A program made the translations under genes and the position numbers. This document shows, piece after piece, positions 33,204 to 42,524 of a stretch of DNA of 64,000 nucleotides. Positions within the stretch are counted from its first letter, which is position 1. Each line of letters starts with the position of its first letter. The DNA is from Bacillus timonensis (lineage in GTDB: Bacteria > Bacillota > Bacilli > Bacillales > Bacillaceae_L), in the NCBI GenBank assembly GCA_020171895.1, contig JAIVAN010000003.1, forward strand, positions 868,001 through 932,000, read 5' to 3'. Under the pieces are notes generated by a model. The model saw nothing but the letters and a program-made list of their open reading frames with translations. It was not told the origin of the DNA and did not search any database.

Positions 33204-34820
33204 CTATTGTAACAATCGATGAATGGTGAAGGATATTAATTTATCTAATTTCGTAAAAGTAAAATTAAGATCAAGTCTTTCTGTCCATTGATGAGCATCC
33301 TTACCAACTGGACCGACATTAATTACTGGAATATTTAACTTTTTCAAATCCTCAATAGGCAAGCTATACCCCTTCTCATACAGTGGCATATTACCTACAA
33401 GTGATTGAATGGATTTCTCAGATTCTTTCATACCAACAAAGCTTAAATCCGACAATCCAGGAAAATAATGTTGTTCTTGAATTGGTAAGGAAAATTGTTC
33501 ATCCGCATATTTAATAAGCGACTGCACTACATATCGAATAAGACTGTCTTCTGAAGAACAGACAGATGGATAGAATGGCGGACTATAAAATAGAACAATC
33601 ATTGGTGCATGTTCTTTGCAAAGCGATGCTAAATCTTGAACCAATTTAGTAGAGAAATCTCGGTCTCCTAATCCATTTCTATTTGTCAGTAAATAATTTT
33701 GACGCCGTTGTATCTCGGCTTCTCCAAACTTTTGAATGGCTAACTCATGTAATTCTTCGTACGTGAAAACATTGACTGATAATTTCCTAGGTATAAACGG
33801 CTCTAACTTTGCAAATTGTTCGGCACGTTTGAGATAATATTCTTCAATTTTTGTTGCTGCCTCCTTTGCTTGTTTAAGAAGCAAATCTGTAATGTCCTTC
33901 AAGGACTTTTCCATTGCCATAACATTAAAAACGGTAACTGCTGAGTGAGGAATTTGAACTGAATATTCTTCTTTCAAATCCTTCTGCATTAAGTTTGTAG
34001 GTGGAGGTGTTGTTTCACCATTGATTTTTTCACAAAAGTCGGTATTAAGCTCGATTAATTTACTAATTTCAGACGCCATGTAATTTGCATTAAGTCCAGC
34101 AAAAGGCTCACCTACATGTGTTTCCTTCCCATAACAAAAGAAACAAGGAAGTACCTTACCAATTGAACCTGTGTAAATATAATTGTGTGGATCACCAGGG
34201 TATTTCGAGAACATTGGCTCTGCATTTAGACAGGCAGTGTACGTTAAATCATACTTTTGGGCAAGTTCCGTGAGCACTGGAACTGCAGAAATCATGCCAG
34301 CGGAATTCACTTCCTCGTCAGGCACAGTGAGTAAAAGTACGTTCCCATCGAACTCTCCGCCAATTGCTCTTTCAATCATGGACATATGAAGAGTTAAACC
34401 AGCCTTCATATCCATAGTTCCGCGACCAAATAACCACTCTCCATTTTGAATATCTGTTTGTACATCAATTGGCATCTCTTCATGATGTCGATAGAATTCA
34501 TTTGTTAAATCCTTAGGTCTAAAGGCTAAATTTTTCCAACCGCCATAATCCTCTACATCTACTACATCAAAATGGCTGAGTAAAATAACAGTATCCTTTG
34601 CCTTTTCTTTTTTTACTAATGAGGTAACAAATTGTCTTCCATCTTCAAGTGGATGCAACTGTACATGTTCAGGGAACTCTTCATAGTAAGGAAGGCTTCG
34701 TAATTGCATGTATATATATTCAGCAATTGCTACCTCTTCTGACGAACCAGATATACTAGCATGTTCTACTAAAACCGATAACAAATCGATTAATTGTTCC
34801 TTAGACTGCCATTTTCCCAA
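33204..34820 (-). CDS. yqjN: M20-family peptidase YqjN (RocB-like)
   Basis: Zinc-dependent aminoacylase/peptidase family, similar to arginine-utilisation protein RocB and B. subtilis YqjN (547 residues; 539 here). Metal motifs: ILLSHFDVVDVEDYGGW, GRGTMDMKAGLTLHM and TVPDEEVNSAGM. Start chosen at TTG 34820-34818 (GGGGG 8 nt upstream), giving MGKWQSKEQL; upstream ATGs lie in a hydrophobic non-conserved extension without ribosome sites. Substrate is unknown. Proximity to proI may reflect arginine-proline metabolism, but that is inference. Confidence 0.85.
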   Translation of the reverse strand: MGKWQSKEQLIDLLSVLVEHASISGSSEEVAIAEYIYMQLRSLPYYEEFPEHVQLHPLEDGRQFVTSLVKKEKAKDTVILLSHFDVVDVEDYGGWKNLAFRPKDLTNEFYRHHEEMPIDVQTDIQNGEWLFGRGTMDMKAGLTLHMSMIERAIGGEFDGNVLLLTVPDEEVNSAGMISAVPVLTELAQKYDLTYTACLNAEPMFSKYPGDPHNYIYTGSIGKVLPCFFCYGKETHVGEPFAGLNANYMASEISKLIELNTDFCEKINGETTPPPTNLMQKDLKEEYSVQIPHSAVTVFNVMAMEKSLKDITDLLLKQAKEAATKIEEYYLKRAEQFAKLEPFIPRKLSVNVFTYEELHELAIQKFGEAEIQRRQNYLLTNRNGLGDRDFSTKLVQDLASLCKEHAPMIVLFYSPPFYPSVCSSEDSLIRYVVQSLIKYADEQFSLPIQEQHYFPGLSDLSFVGMKESEKSIQSLVGNMPLYEKGYSLPIEDLKKLNIPVINVGPVGKDAHQWTERLDLNFTFTKLDKLISFTIHRLLQ

Positions 34821-34988
34821 GAGTAAAACCCCCATTATTAATATCATTATTGTTATTGTAACAGACACAATGCTATCTAATCATAATTTGAAAAAAACTT
34901 AGCTACCCAAAACCGATTCGTATTCGCTTTCACATAGGAAATTCTTTAGAATAATAGATAGCTCTTATAATAGTTAGAGGTGATTATT

Positions 34989-36125
34989 TTGCTGATATAC
35001 TTTCTTCTTATTAATACCATCTTTTGGACTATTATGTTAATTGATGGACTCATTGGATTTAGAAAGATTAAAAAGCTAGAGAATATTTCATTCATTCAAT
35101 CCAATCCGCAAATTTCAATCATTATCCCCGCTCGAAATGAAGCTGATTCGATAGAGCAAAGTATCAGATCTCAATTCCAACAATCGTACGAAAATATAGA
35201 GTGGATTGTTGTGAATGATAGGTCTACGGATGAAACAGGACGCATTATCGATGAACTCGCATTAGGAGATACCCGCATGAAAGTAATTCACATTAAGGAA
35301 CTTCCCCAAGGTTGGCTCGGAAAAAACTATGCACTCTATCAAGGATATTTACTTGCAAACTCATCTTACATTATTTTTACAGATGCTGATGTCATTTATC
35401 ATAAAGATGCAATCTATAAAGCCATTAGTCATATGGTAACGAATCACCTAGATCATTTAACCATTGCACCTAACTTAAAAGCCCATTCTTTTTGGCTTAG
35501 AGCTTTTGTTAGTTTCTTTTTGTTTGGCTTTTCATTTTATAAGAGACCTTGGAGAGCGAATAAGAAAAACTCAAAAATAGGAATTGGAATTGGAGCATTT
35601 AATTTAGTAAAGCGTAACGCTTATGAAAAAATAGGTACTCACAAGGCCTTAGCTAGAAGACCAGACGATGACCTCCAGCTTGGAAATTTAATTAAAAAAG
35701 CAGGCCTTAAGCAAGAAATGGTTACAGGACTTACATTACTGTCCGTTGAATGGTATAGAACACTAAAAGAAGCATTGATTGGACTAGAAAAAAACACATT
35801 TGCTGGGCTTCATTACAGGTTATCAATGGTATTTGTATCAATTATTGGTATAACACTATCAATCATCTTTCCATTTATTCTGCTATTTATGACCTATGGC
35901 AATACTTTATTATTAACGAGCATAACAATCATACTGATACTAAGCTTTTATTATATAGTTTTGAAGAATATGACTACGTTCTCACCCTTAAATATGTTAG
36001 TATTCCCCATCACTGCTGGTCTGTTTATCTTCTCCATTATTAGAGCAGTATTTTTAACCTTGTATCGAGGTGGAATTGTTTGGAGAGAAACTAGTTACTC
36101 ATTAAAGAGCTTGCGAAAACCTTAA
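34989..36125 (+). CDS. Membrane-associated family 2 glycosyltransferase
   Basis: 378 residues from TTG 34989 (GAGG 8 nt upstream); a GTG at 34980 is less well placed. N-terminal membrane segment, GT-A catalytic domain with SIIIPARNEADSIE, VVNDRSTDETG, the metal-binding DxD in IFTDADVIYH, and RRPDDDLQLGNLI, then three or four C-terminal membrane segments. Architecture resembles HpnB and CrtQ-like enzymes that glycosylate lipids or carotenoids; the acceptor cannot be told from sequence. Not part of the usual B. subtilis order. It precedes namA by about 130 nt. Confidence 0.82.
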   Translation: MLIYFLLINTIFWTIMLIDGLIGFRKIKKLENISFIQSNPQISIIIPARNEADSIEQSIRSQFQQSYENIEWIVVNDRSTDETGRIIDELALGDTRMKVIHIKELPQGWLGKNYALYQGYLLANSSYIIFTDADVIYHKDAIYKAISHMVTNHLDHLTIAPNLKAHSFWLRAFVSFFLFGFSFYKRPWRANKKNSKIGIGIGAFNLVKRNAYEKIGTHKALARRPDDDLQLGNLIKKAGLKQEMVTGLTLLSVEWYRTLKEALIGLEKNTFAGLHYRLSMVFVSIIGITLSIIFPFILLFMTYGNTLLLTSITIILILSFYYIVLKNMTTFSPLNMLVFPITAGLFIFSIIRAVFLTLYRGGIVWRETSYSLKSLRKP

Positions 36126-36252
36126 GTGCTTATACTGTGAAAATAGTATTTTTTGGTGTTATACTTATATTTAGACATGCGAAATAAATATAGAAAATTA
36201 ATGACGAAAACGTCAAAAAATATTAAGGATTTATTATTGGAGGTTAAAAAAT

Positions 36253-37269
36253 TTGAACACATCTGTTTTTTCACCCTATACGGTTAAGAATGTTACGATG
36301 AAAAATAAAATTGTGATGTCACCCATGTGTATGTATTCATCTCACCAAGAAGATGGCAAAGTGGAGAATTGGCATGTAACACACTATGTAAGCCGAGCAG
36401 TTGGGCAAGTTGGATTAGTGATGATTGAGGCTACATCTGTCACTCCACAAGGTCGAATCTCTCCGCAAGACTTAGGAATTTGGGATGATGACCATATTGA
36501 AGGTTTATCGAAACTAGTAAGCATGATAAAGGAGCATGGAGCAAAAACAGCCATTCAGCTAGCCCATGCCGGAAGAAAAGCTATGATAGAAGGCGAGATT
36601 ATTGCCCCCACTGCTCTTCCTTTTAATGAAAAAATGAAAACACCGAAGGAAATGACAACGAAGGATATTAAAGATACTGTAGAAGCTTTTCGCCTTGCAA
36701 CAAAGCGTACGAAAGAAGCAGGATTTGATATCATTGAATTACATGGCGCACATGGTTATTTAATCAATGAATTTTTATCTCCGCTTACAAATAAAAGAGA
36801 AGATGAATATGGCGGTAGCTTTGAAAACCGGTACAAGTTCCTGTCTGAAATCATTGAAGTTGTTAAGGCAGAATGGGATGGGCCACTATTTGTAAGAGTA
36901 TCTGCCAATGATTATCACCCTGAAGGTTTAACTCCATCTGATTATGTACAATATGCAAAAATGATGAAAGAACAAGGAGTAGATCTAATTGATGTAAGTT
37001 CTGGCGCAGTTGTCCCCGCTTCAATTAACGTGTTTCCGGGCTATCAAGTTGGATTTTCTGAGAAAATTAAAAAGAATGCACAAATAGCAACTGGTGCTGT
37101 AGGTCTCATTACGTCCGGTTTGCAAGCGGAAGAAATTTTAAGAAATGAACGTGCAGATTTAATTTTTATAGGTAGAGAACTACTACGTAACCCATATTGG
37201 CCAAGATTAGCAGCAAAAGAGTTAGGTGTTGATATTGAGAGTCCAGTTCAGTACAACAGAAGCTGGTAA
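36253..37269 (+). CDS. namA: NADPH dehydrogenase NamA (old yellow enzyme)
   Basis: FMN-dependent ene-reductase (YqjM in B. subtilis) that reduces activated C=C bonds and is induced by oxidative stress. 338 residues, the B. subtilis length. SPMCMYSS contains the redox-tuning Cys, [11 protein letters not shown] and [19 protein letters not shown] supply flavin and substrate contacts, and the C-terminal [13 protein letters not shown] carries the arginine finger region. Start is TTG 36253 with GGAGG 9 nt upstream. A terminator follows. Confidence 0.95.
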   Translation: MNTSVFSPYTVKNVTMKNKIVMSPMCMYSSHQEDGKVENWHVTHYVSRAVGQVGLVMIEATSVTPQGRISPQDLGIWDDDHIEGLSKLVSMIKEHGAKTAIQLAHAGRKAMIEGEIIAPTALPFNEKMKTPKEMTTKDIKDTVEAFRLATKRTKEAGFDIIELHGAHGYLINEFLSPLTNKREDEYGGSFENRYKFLSEIIEVVKAEWDGPLFVRVSANDYHPEGLTPSDYVQYAKMMKEQGVDLIDVSSGAVVPASINVFPGYQVGFSEKIKKNAQIATGAVGLITSGLQAEEILRNERADLIFIGRELLRNPYWPRLAAKELGVDIESPVQYNRSW

Positions 37270-37296
37270 AAAATAATTTCAACAATAAGTTAGAAA

Positions 37297-37326
37297 GAGG
37301 ATATTGTAATGGTATCCTCCTTTTTC
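37297..37326. terminator. Terminator after namA
   Basis: GAGGATA and TATCCTC with a 9-nt loop, then CTTTTTCCC on the plus strand. Confidence 0.75.
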
Positions 37327-37328
37327 CC

Positions 37329-37634
37329 CTACTCATTTCTTATTAATGCTACTCGATAAGGAAATAACTTAGAAGTCATAATCCCTTCTTTAACCGCAGG
37401 ATCTTGGTTCATAAAATCCAACGCTTCTTCCTCTGTATGGGACTCAAAGATTACAATCCCAAACCCATCTGCATCATTCGTCAACGTACGTCCAGCTAAA
37501 ATCACTTTTCCTTTGTTAGTAAACTCTTGTAACCTGTTAAAATGACGTGCAACAATTTCATTTTCCTTCGCTGTCCAATTTTTATCATCTAATAATGTTG
37601 GTATTAAATTCAATTTATAAATAAATTGTTTCAA
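37329..37634 (-). CDS. YciI-like protein
   Basis: 101 residues from TTG 37634 (GGAG 6 nt upstream), beginning MKQFIYKLNLIPTLLDDKNW. The YciI (ferredoxin-like) fold shows HFNRLQEFTNKGKVILAGRT, then DADGFGIVIFESHTEEEALDFMNQDPAVKEGI, with the conserved His and Asp of the family. Function in Bacilli is unknown. It lies alone, converging on namA. Confidence 0.82.
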   Translation of the reverse strand: MKQFIYKLNLIPTLLDDKNWTAKENEIVARHFNRLQEFTNKGKVILAGRTLTNDADGFGIVIFESHTEEEALDFMNQDPAVKEGIMTSKLFPYRVALIRNE

Positions 37635-37792
37635 GTTTATCTCCACCTTTCTATCATCGCTTTTAACTCTATTCTATCAAACTAGCACAACATCCACATA
37701 ATTAGCTATATCAATAATTGACTATGTTACTAGAAACAAGTAAAATTTTATATATACTTATGATTAATTGCTTGCTAACAAAGGATGTTGTT

Positions 37793-39805
37793 ATGGATCA
37801 GGACAAAATTTACATTGGAATAGCTGTTTTAATTTCATTTACTTACTTTTTTATTTTTTTAAAAAACTTTAAAGGGATATTATCTATACATAGTAAGTGG
37901 ACAAGATTTATTTCTTTATCAATTTTAAATGCATCCTATACGTGGTTGCTATTTTTTTTCTTTTTAAAATCTTATCAGCTTGTTTCTTTTGAGCAATATT
38001 TCTCAACTTTAGGTTTACTCTCATTAGTTTTTTTATTTATTTTGTTCCATCTTTGCGCAGTATACCTCTACAACATTACTGCAAAAGAAACGATCACGAA
38101 TCATTTTTTCACATGCGTCATCGTCTCAATAGGTATCATTGTTTGTTTTACATTTAATATCAAATTACTAAACAGAAATGTAACCTTTGATAAAAGCGAA
38201 CTAGCACTTGCAGGCATCATTTTAATTATTTCATTATTTTTATCAACTAGATTAATGAAATTAATCTATAACGATCTTATCAAAAATGAAAAAACGATAA
38301 GTACAGGATTTTTGGCGCTCTCAGCCTTTATGATAAGCCACGCCTTTATCGGCAGCTGTTTAGAGGTAATCGGAAGCATATCTATCATTAATGAAAATCA
38401 TTCATCTATAATTGAAATTATTTCTATTCTAATATTACTGTTAATTACTGCATCTTATAGTGAAAAACAATATATTGAGAAAAACCAAGAACTATTTACA
38501 TCGAATAATCATTTAAACTTTTTAGCTTATCATGACACTTTAACTGAACTTCCTAATCGTAGAAAAGTAATTGAAGTAATGAATGAATGGATTGAAAAAA
38601 ATACGAAATTCGCCGTGTTTTTTATTGATTTAGACCATTTTAAACATGTTAATGATTTATTAGGACATGAAGTTGGAGATAAATTACTAGTACACATCTC
38701 AAAACAATTAAATCTTACTATCTCAAAAAGTGATATTGTAGGAAGACTGGGCGGAGATGAATTTATTATTCTAAAAGCATTTAATTTAAATGACGAATTA
38801 ACTCAATTTTCATCAGAATTAATTGCAAAAGTAACAAATCCAGTAATCATTGAAGGACACACATTAAATGTTACGACTAGTATTGGTGTGGCTTGTTTCC
38901 CTGAAAATGGACTAACTGTTAAGCAACTCATGAAAAAAGCTGATATAGCTATGTATTGCTCTAAGGACCAAGGAAGAAATACATTCTTTTTCTATACATC
39001 TGAAATCGATCATAATATTGTAAGAAAAATTAAACTTAAAGAAGATCTGAAATATGCACTAGCAAGGCAAGAATTAGAAATTCATTATCAGCCAAAATAT
39101 GTAGCAAAGACACAGGAAGTTATAGGGTTTGAGGCTTTATTAAGATGGTATCATCCATCTATCGGATACATCTCACCATTAGAGTTTATCCCAATTGCCG
39201 AAGAAACCGGTAGCATAATTGAAATTGGGAATTGGGTACTAGAAAATTCCTGTCAAGATATCTATGAACTGAACAAGGAAAGCAGTAACAATTACTCCAT
39301 TTCTGTAAATGTCTCTATCAAACAAATGGCACAAACTAACTTTGTAGAAACCGTAAAAAGTGCTCTTTCAAAGACGAATATCCCACCTTCAAAGCTAGAA
39401 TTAGAGATTACTGAGAGTATGGCAATGGAAGATATTTCAAAAACATCAAATGTATTCTTAAGGCTACGGGAACTAGGTATTCAGATTAGTATTGATGATT
39501 TTGGAACTGGCTATAGTTCATTTAGTTATTTAAAAGAACTCCATATTCAAAAATTAAAGATTGATAAATCTTTTATCCAAGAATTAGAAATTAATAATCA
39601 AAACAAGCCAATCGTTTCAGCTATTATTTCAATGGCAAGAGACTTAGGTTTAAAAATAACTGCTGAAGGCGTTGAAACGTCTGATCAACTTACACTTTTA
39701 CAAACAATGGATTGTGACGAGGTTCAAGGCTTCTACCTTTCAAAGCCACAACCCTTGCAATCGATAAAAGAAACACTTAATAAACAACTTTCTATTCAAA
39801 AATGA
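37793..39805 (+). CDS. Membrane-bound GGDEF-EAL cyclic-di-GMP enzyme
   Basis: 670 residues from ATG 37793 (AAAGGA 7 nt upstream). About seven N-terminal membrane segments (to roughly residue 230), then a GGDEF domain with NRRKVIEVM, FFIDLDHFKHVND and intact GRLGGDEF near residue 320, and an EAL domain with IGFEALLRWYHP near 446, ITESMAMED, and DDFGTGYSSFSYLKEL. Both active sites look intact, so synthesis and breakdown of c-di-GMP are possible. The I-site Arg (RxxD five residues before GGDEF) is replaced: SKSD. Not in the corresponding B. subtilis segment. Confidence 0.9.
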   Translation: MDQDKIYIGIAVLISFTYFFIFLKNFKGILSIHSKWTRFISLSILNASYTWLLFFFFLKSYQLVSFEQYFSTLGLLSLVFLFILFHLCAVYLYNITAKETITNHFFTCVIVSIGIIVCFTFNIKLLNRNVTFDKSELALAGIILIISLFLSTRLMKLIYNDLIKNEKTISTGFLALSAFMISHAFIGSCLEVIGSISIINENHSSIIEIISILILLLITASYSEKQYIEKNQELFTSNNHLNFLAYHDTLTELPNRRKVIEVMNEWIEKNTKFAVFFIDLDHFKHVNDLLGHEVGDKLLVHISKQLNLTISKSDIVGRLGGDEFIILKAFNLNDELTQFSSELIAKVTNPVIIEGHTLNVTTSIGVACFPENGLTVKQLMKKADIAMYCSKDQGRNTFFFYTSEIDHNIVRKIKLKEDLKYALARQELEIHYQPKYVAKTQEVIGFEALLRWYHPSIGYISPLEFIPIAEETGSIIEIGNWVLENSCQDIYELNKESSNNYSISVNVSIKQMAQTNFVETVKSALSKTNIPPSKLELEITESMAMEDISKTSNVFLRLRELGIQISIDDFGTGYSSFSYLKELHIQKLKIDKSFIQELEINNQNKPIVSAIISMARDLGLKITAEGVETSDQLTLLQTMDCDEVQGFYLSKPQPLQSIKETLNKQLSIQK

Positions 39806-39831
39806 GCAGACATAAGTTTGCTCATTTTTTT
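39801..39831. terminator. Terminator after the GGDEF-EAL gene
   Basis: AATGAGCA and TTGCTCATT stem overlapping the stop codon, followed by a T run on the plus strand; converging with the phosphatase gene. Confidence 0.83.
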
Positions 39832-39835
39832 CGAC

Positions 39836-40381
39836 TTAAGAAGCATCCCATATTCTTTTTACAGAGTTACCTTTCTCGTTAATTACAACTTCGAATACAT
39901 CTGGGTTTGACATCGATAGCCAATCTTCATAGCCAATGTCACTTTTAAATATCTTTAACATTAATGCAGTTAAGTTTCCATGACTCATGACCACTATAGA
40001 GTTAAATTGAGAAGAGATTAATTCATCAATTAACTCGTTTGCTCGATCCATAGCCTTTTGTGAAGACTCACCATCCGGAAAGGAAAAATTCATATCCACA
40101 AAGCTATATTCGAGTAATTCTAGCCAATTATCAATTGGATCTATACATAATATTCTTTCTGATAACCTATGATCTAAATGAATGGTTAAATGTTTAATTT
40201 CTGCGAGAGGCTTAAGTGAATCAATGGCTCGTCTATATGGACTAGAAATCAAAAAATCTACATCGATGGTTCTAAAAAAATCCTGTAGATATATAGCTTG
40301 AGACCTCCCAATTTCTGTAAGAGCAGCATCAATTGATTGACCCTTTGCTTGACAATGTCTTATGAAATAGATTCTTTTCAT
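39836..40381 (-). CDS. Histidine phosphatase family protein
   Basis: 181 residues of the phosphoglycerate-mutase-like superfamily. The catalytic motif is IYFIRHCQAKG (RHC instead of the common RHG), with ISSPYRRAIDSLKPL carrying the second Arg, the acid in LSERILC, and the second His in VVMSHGNLTALML. Substrate unknown. Follows rnz by 6 nt and is probably co-transcribed with it. Confidence 0.88.
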   Translation of the reverse strand: MKRIYFIRHCQAKGQSIDAALTEIGRSQAIYLQDFFRTIDVDFLISSPYRRAIDSLKPLAEIKHLTIHLDHRLSERILCIDPIDNWLELLEYSFVDMNFSFPDGESSQKAMDRANELIDELISSQFNSIVVMSHGNLTALMLKIFKSDIGYEDWLSMSNPDVFEVVINEKGNSVKRIWDAS

Positions 40382-40387
40382 ATTTAC

Positions 40388-41308
40388 CTACCTTGTAATC
40401 GAATATGTATTAAAATCCGATGCTATTTCTGTTTCAGTAAAAATAGTCCTTGCATTCTCTACTAGAGAAAAACAATCTTCTCCCTGATATCTAGAGCTAA
40501 TATGAGTTAACAATAGTTTTTTTACATTAGCATCCTTAGCGACTTCTGCTGCTTGTAATGACGTCGAATGGTAATATTCAAATGCTAACTTAGATTCATT
40601 ATAATTAAAAGTAGCTTCGTGAATAAGTAGATCTGCCTCATCTGCTAGTACTCTACTGTTTTCACATATCCTTGTATCGCCTAAGATTGTGACTACTCTC
40701 CCTTTTTGCGATGGTCCGATATAATCTTTTCCTACTATCTTTTTCCCACCTGGAAGGATAACCTCCTCTCCTAACTTTAACTTAGCATACAAAGGTCCTG
40801 GTGGAATTCCCTCTGCTAGTAATTTTTCAACCTGCAAAGCACCTGGTAAGTCCTTTTCCACGATTCGATATCCGTAAGAAGGAATCCCATGCTCTAACAA
40901 TTTCGTCTCTACAATAAATTGAGAATCTTCAAATACTATACCTTCTTCTACTTCTTCTATCTGTAAAGGGTATCTTAAATGGGTACTACTAACCTTTAGG
41001 CTTATACTTATAAAATCCTTAATGCCTTTAGGACCATATATGGTGAGGGTAGATTCTCCACCTTGAAATGACCGGCTTCCAAGTAACCCAGGAAGACCAA
41101 AGATATGATCTCCATGTAAATGAGTGATAAATATCTTTTCAATTCTTCTCGGTTTTATTGAGGTATGTAATATTTGATGCTGGGTGGCTTCTCCACAATC
41201 AAAAAGCCAAGTAGCTCCTCTTTCTTCTAACAACTGTAATGCAATACTTGTCACATTTCTTTCTTTAGCAGGTATTCCTGCCCCTGTACCTAAAAATACA
41301 ATTTCCAT
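40388..41308 (-). CDS. rnz: Ribonuclease Z
   Basis: Zinc endonuclease that matures the 3' ends of CCA-less tRNA precursors. 306 residues from ATG 41308 (GGGAGGTG upstream); an upstream ATG at 41332 has no site. [19 protein letters not shown] opens as in B. subtilis (307 residues). The metal motif [16 protein letters not shown] is intact, with ILGDTRIC and [12 protein letters not shown] further on. In B. subtilis it also lies by zwf. Confidence 0.96.
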   Translation of the reverse strand: MEIVFLGTGAGIPAKERNVTSIALQLLEERGATWLFDCGEATQHQILHTSIKPRRIEKIFITHLHGDHIFGLPGLLGSRSFQGGESTLTIYGPKGIKDFISISLKVSSTHLRYPLQIEEVEEGIVFEDSQFIVETKLLEHGIPSYGYRIVEKDLPGALQVEKLLAEGIPPGPLYAKLKLGEEVILPGGKKIVGKDYIGPSQKGRVVTILGDTRICENSRVLADEADLLIHEATFNYNESKLAFEYYHSTSLQAAEVAKDANVKKLLLTHISSRYQGEDCFSLVENARTIFTETEIASDFNTYSITR

Positions 41309-41540
41309 GTAGGACACCTCCCTTTTCATCATAATGTAACATAAATTCCGTACTAACTATATCATACTAAGAATAGTACGGTTAAACAAAACCTTTGTAA
41401 TGTATTTAATCAAGTTTCATAGTGACAAAACCCATCATATTGAATCCAAATCTTCTCTTTTTAGCATGGTTCTCAATGTCTAAAGTCATATTTTTGCAAC
41501 TCCTACTTTTACCCACATTCAAATTTAAGGAGGAAGTGTT

Positions 41541-42383
41541 TTGTTAAACGATATTAAAGCTGTTATTTTTGATTTAGATGGAACCTTATATGAAGATACC
41601 CACCATTTTGAATATTATGCGAATAGACTCCGAGAAAAACTAATCGATACAGATCAAGGATTGTTCATAGCCGAATATAAAAAAGTAATAAGTGGTAATC
41701 ATGCGTTAAAAATCGGTAGAGTGTTTGACGTGAAACGTGATTTAATTTTAGTTCAGAAGGATTTGAAAGTCGTTGAAGCTTTTACTTGGGACGGAGGAAA
41801 ATTAAGTAATGAACAAATGAAAAACATTTATAAACAAGCAATCTCTTTCGACTTTGATAGAATGTTAAATATCGGCGACCTTTGGTGGGTACCCGTTGCA
41901 GTAGCAAGGCATTTTGGAATGGATGGAAAGGATTCTTACAAAGCTTTTTTAGAAACAAGAAGATATATGATGGGACCGCACTTTCGGATGAAAGAAGTTT
42001 CGGGATTAAGTGAAAGTATAGCGACCCTAAAGAAAAATGGCATTAAGACAATTCTTCTAACAAATAGTCCAGAAGAGGATAGTAGAGTTATTATTGAAAA
42101 ATTAAATATGGAATCACACTTTGATAAGAAAATTTTTGATGGAACGAAACCACTTCATACGATAGAACATATTAATTCCATATCAAAAGAATTTAATCTG
42201 TCATATAGTCAAATGTTAAGTGTAGGCGATAATTGGATAAATGAAATTAGGCCGGCCCAACAACTAGGTTGTCGCACTATTTTCATTGACTCATTTAAAA
42301 TAAGTCAACCAGACTTCTCAGATTATATTGTCAATTCTATTTCAAACCTAGTCCCAATACTAAACTCTATCGTTGAAAAATAA
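41541..42383 (+). CDS. HAD-superfamily hydrolase
   Basis: 280 residues. Start TTG 41541 with AGGAGG 7-8 nt upstream. HAD motif I AVIFDLDGTLYED, motif II ILLTNSPEED, and the C-terminal SVGDNWINEIRPAQQLG with the Asp motif. A large helical cap lies between motifs I and II. Substrate unknown (phosphatase likely). Divergent from rnz; not part of the B. subtilis order that I recall. Confidence 0.83.
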   Translation: MLNDIKAVIFDLDGTLYEDTHHFEYYANRLREKLIDTDQGLFIAEYKKVISGNHALKIGRVFDVKRDLILVQKDLKVVEAFTWDGGKLSNEQMKNIYKQAISFDFDRMLNIGDLWWVPVAVARHFGMDGKDSYKAFLETRRYMMGPHFRMKEVSGLSESIATLKKNGIKTILLTNSPEEDSRVIIEKLNMESHFDKKIFDGTKPLHTIEHINSISKEFNLSYSQMLSVGDNWINEIRPAQQLGCRTIFIDSFKISQPDFSDYIVNSISNLVPILNSIVEK

Positions 42384-42432
42384 AAAAGCGATAAATTCAT
42401 GTAATTTTTTGTAGAATTTTGCGATTTTATAT

Positions 42433-42461
42433 TTGATTTAATACACATTTAGGTCTAAAAT
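42433..42461 (+). promoter_or_regulatory. Candidate sigma-A promoter of zwf
   Basis: TTGATT (42433-42438), 17-nt spacer, TAAAAT (42456-42461), about 63 nt before the chosen start. Confidence 0.45.
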
Positions 42462-42524
42462 TAAATATTTGAATGGGTTACAATCTATCGAAAACTAATG
42501 AATGTAAAAGTGAGGGTTATTTTA

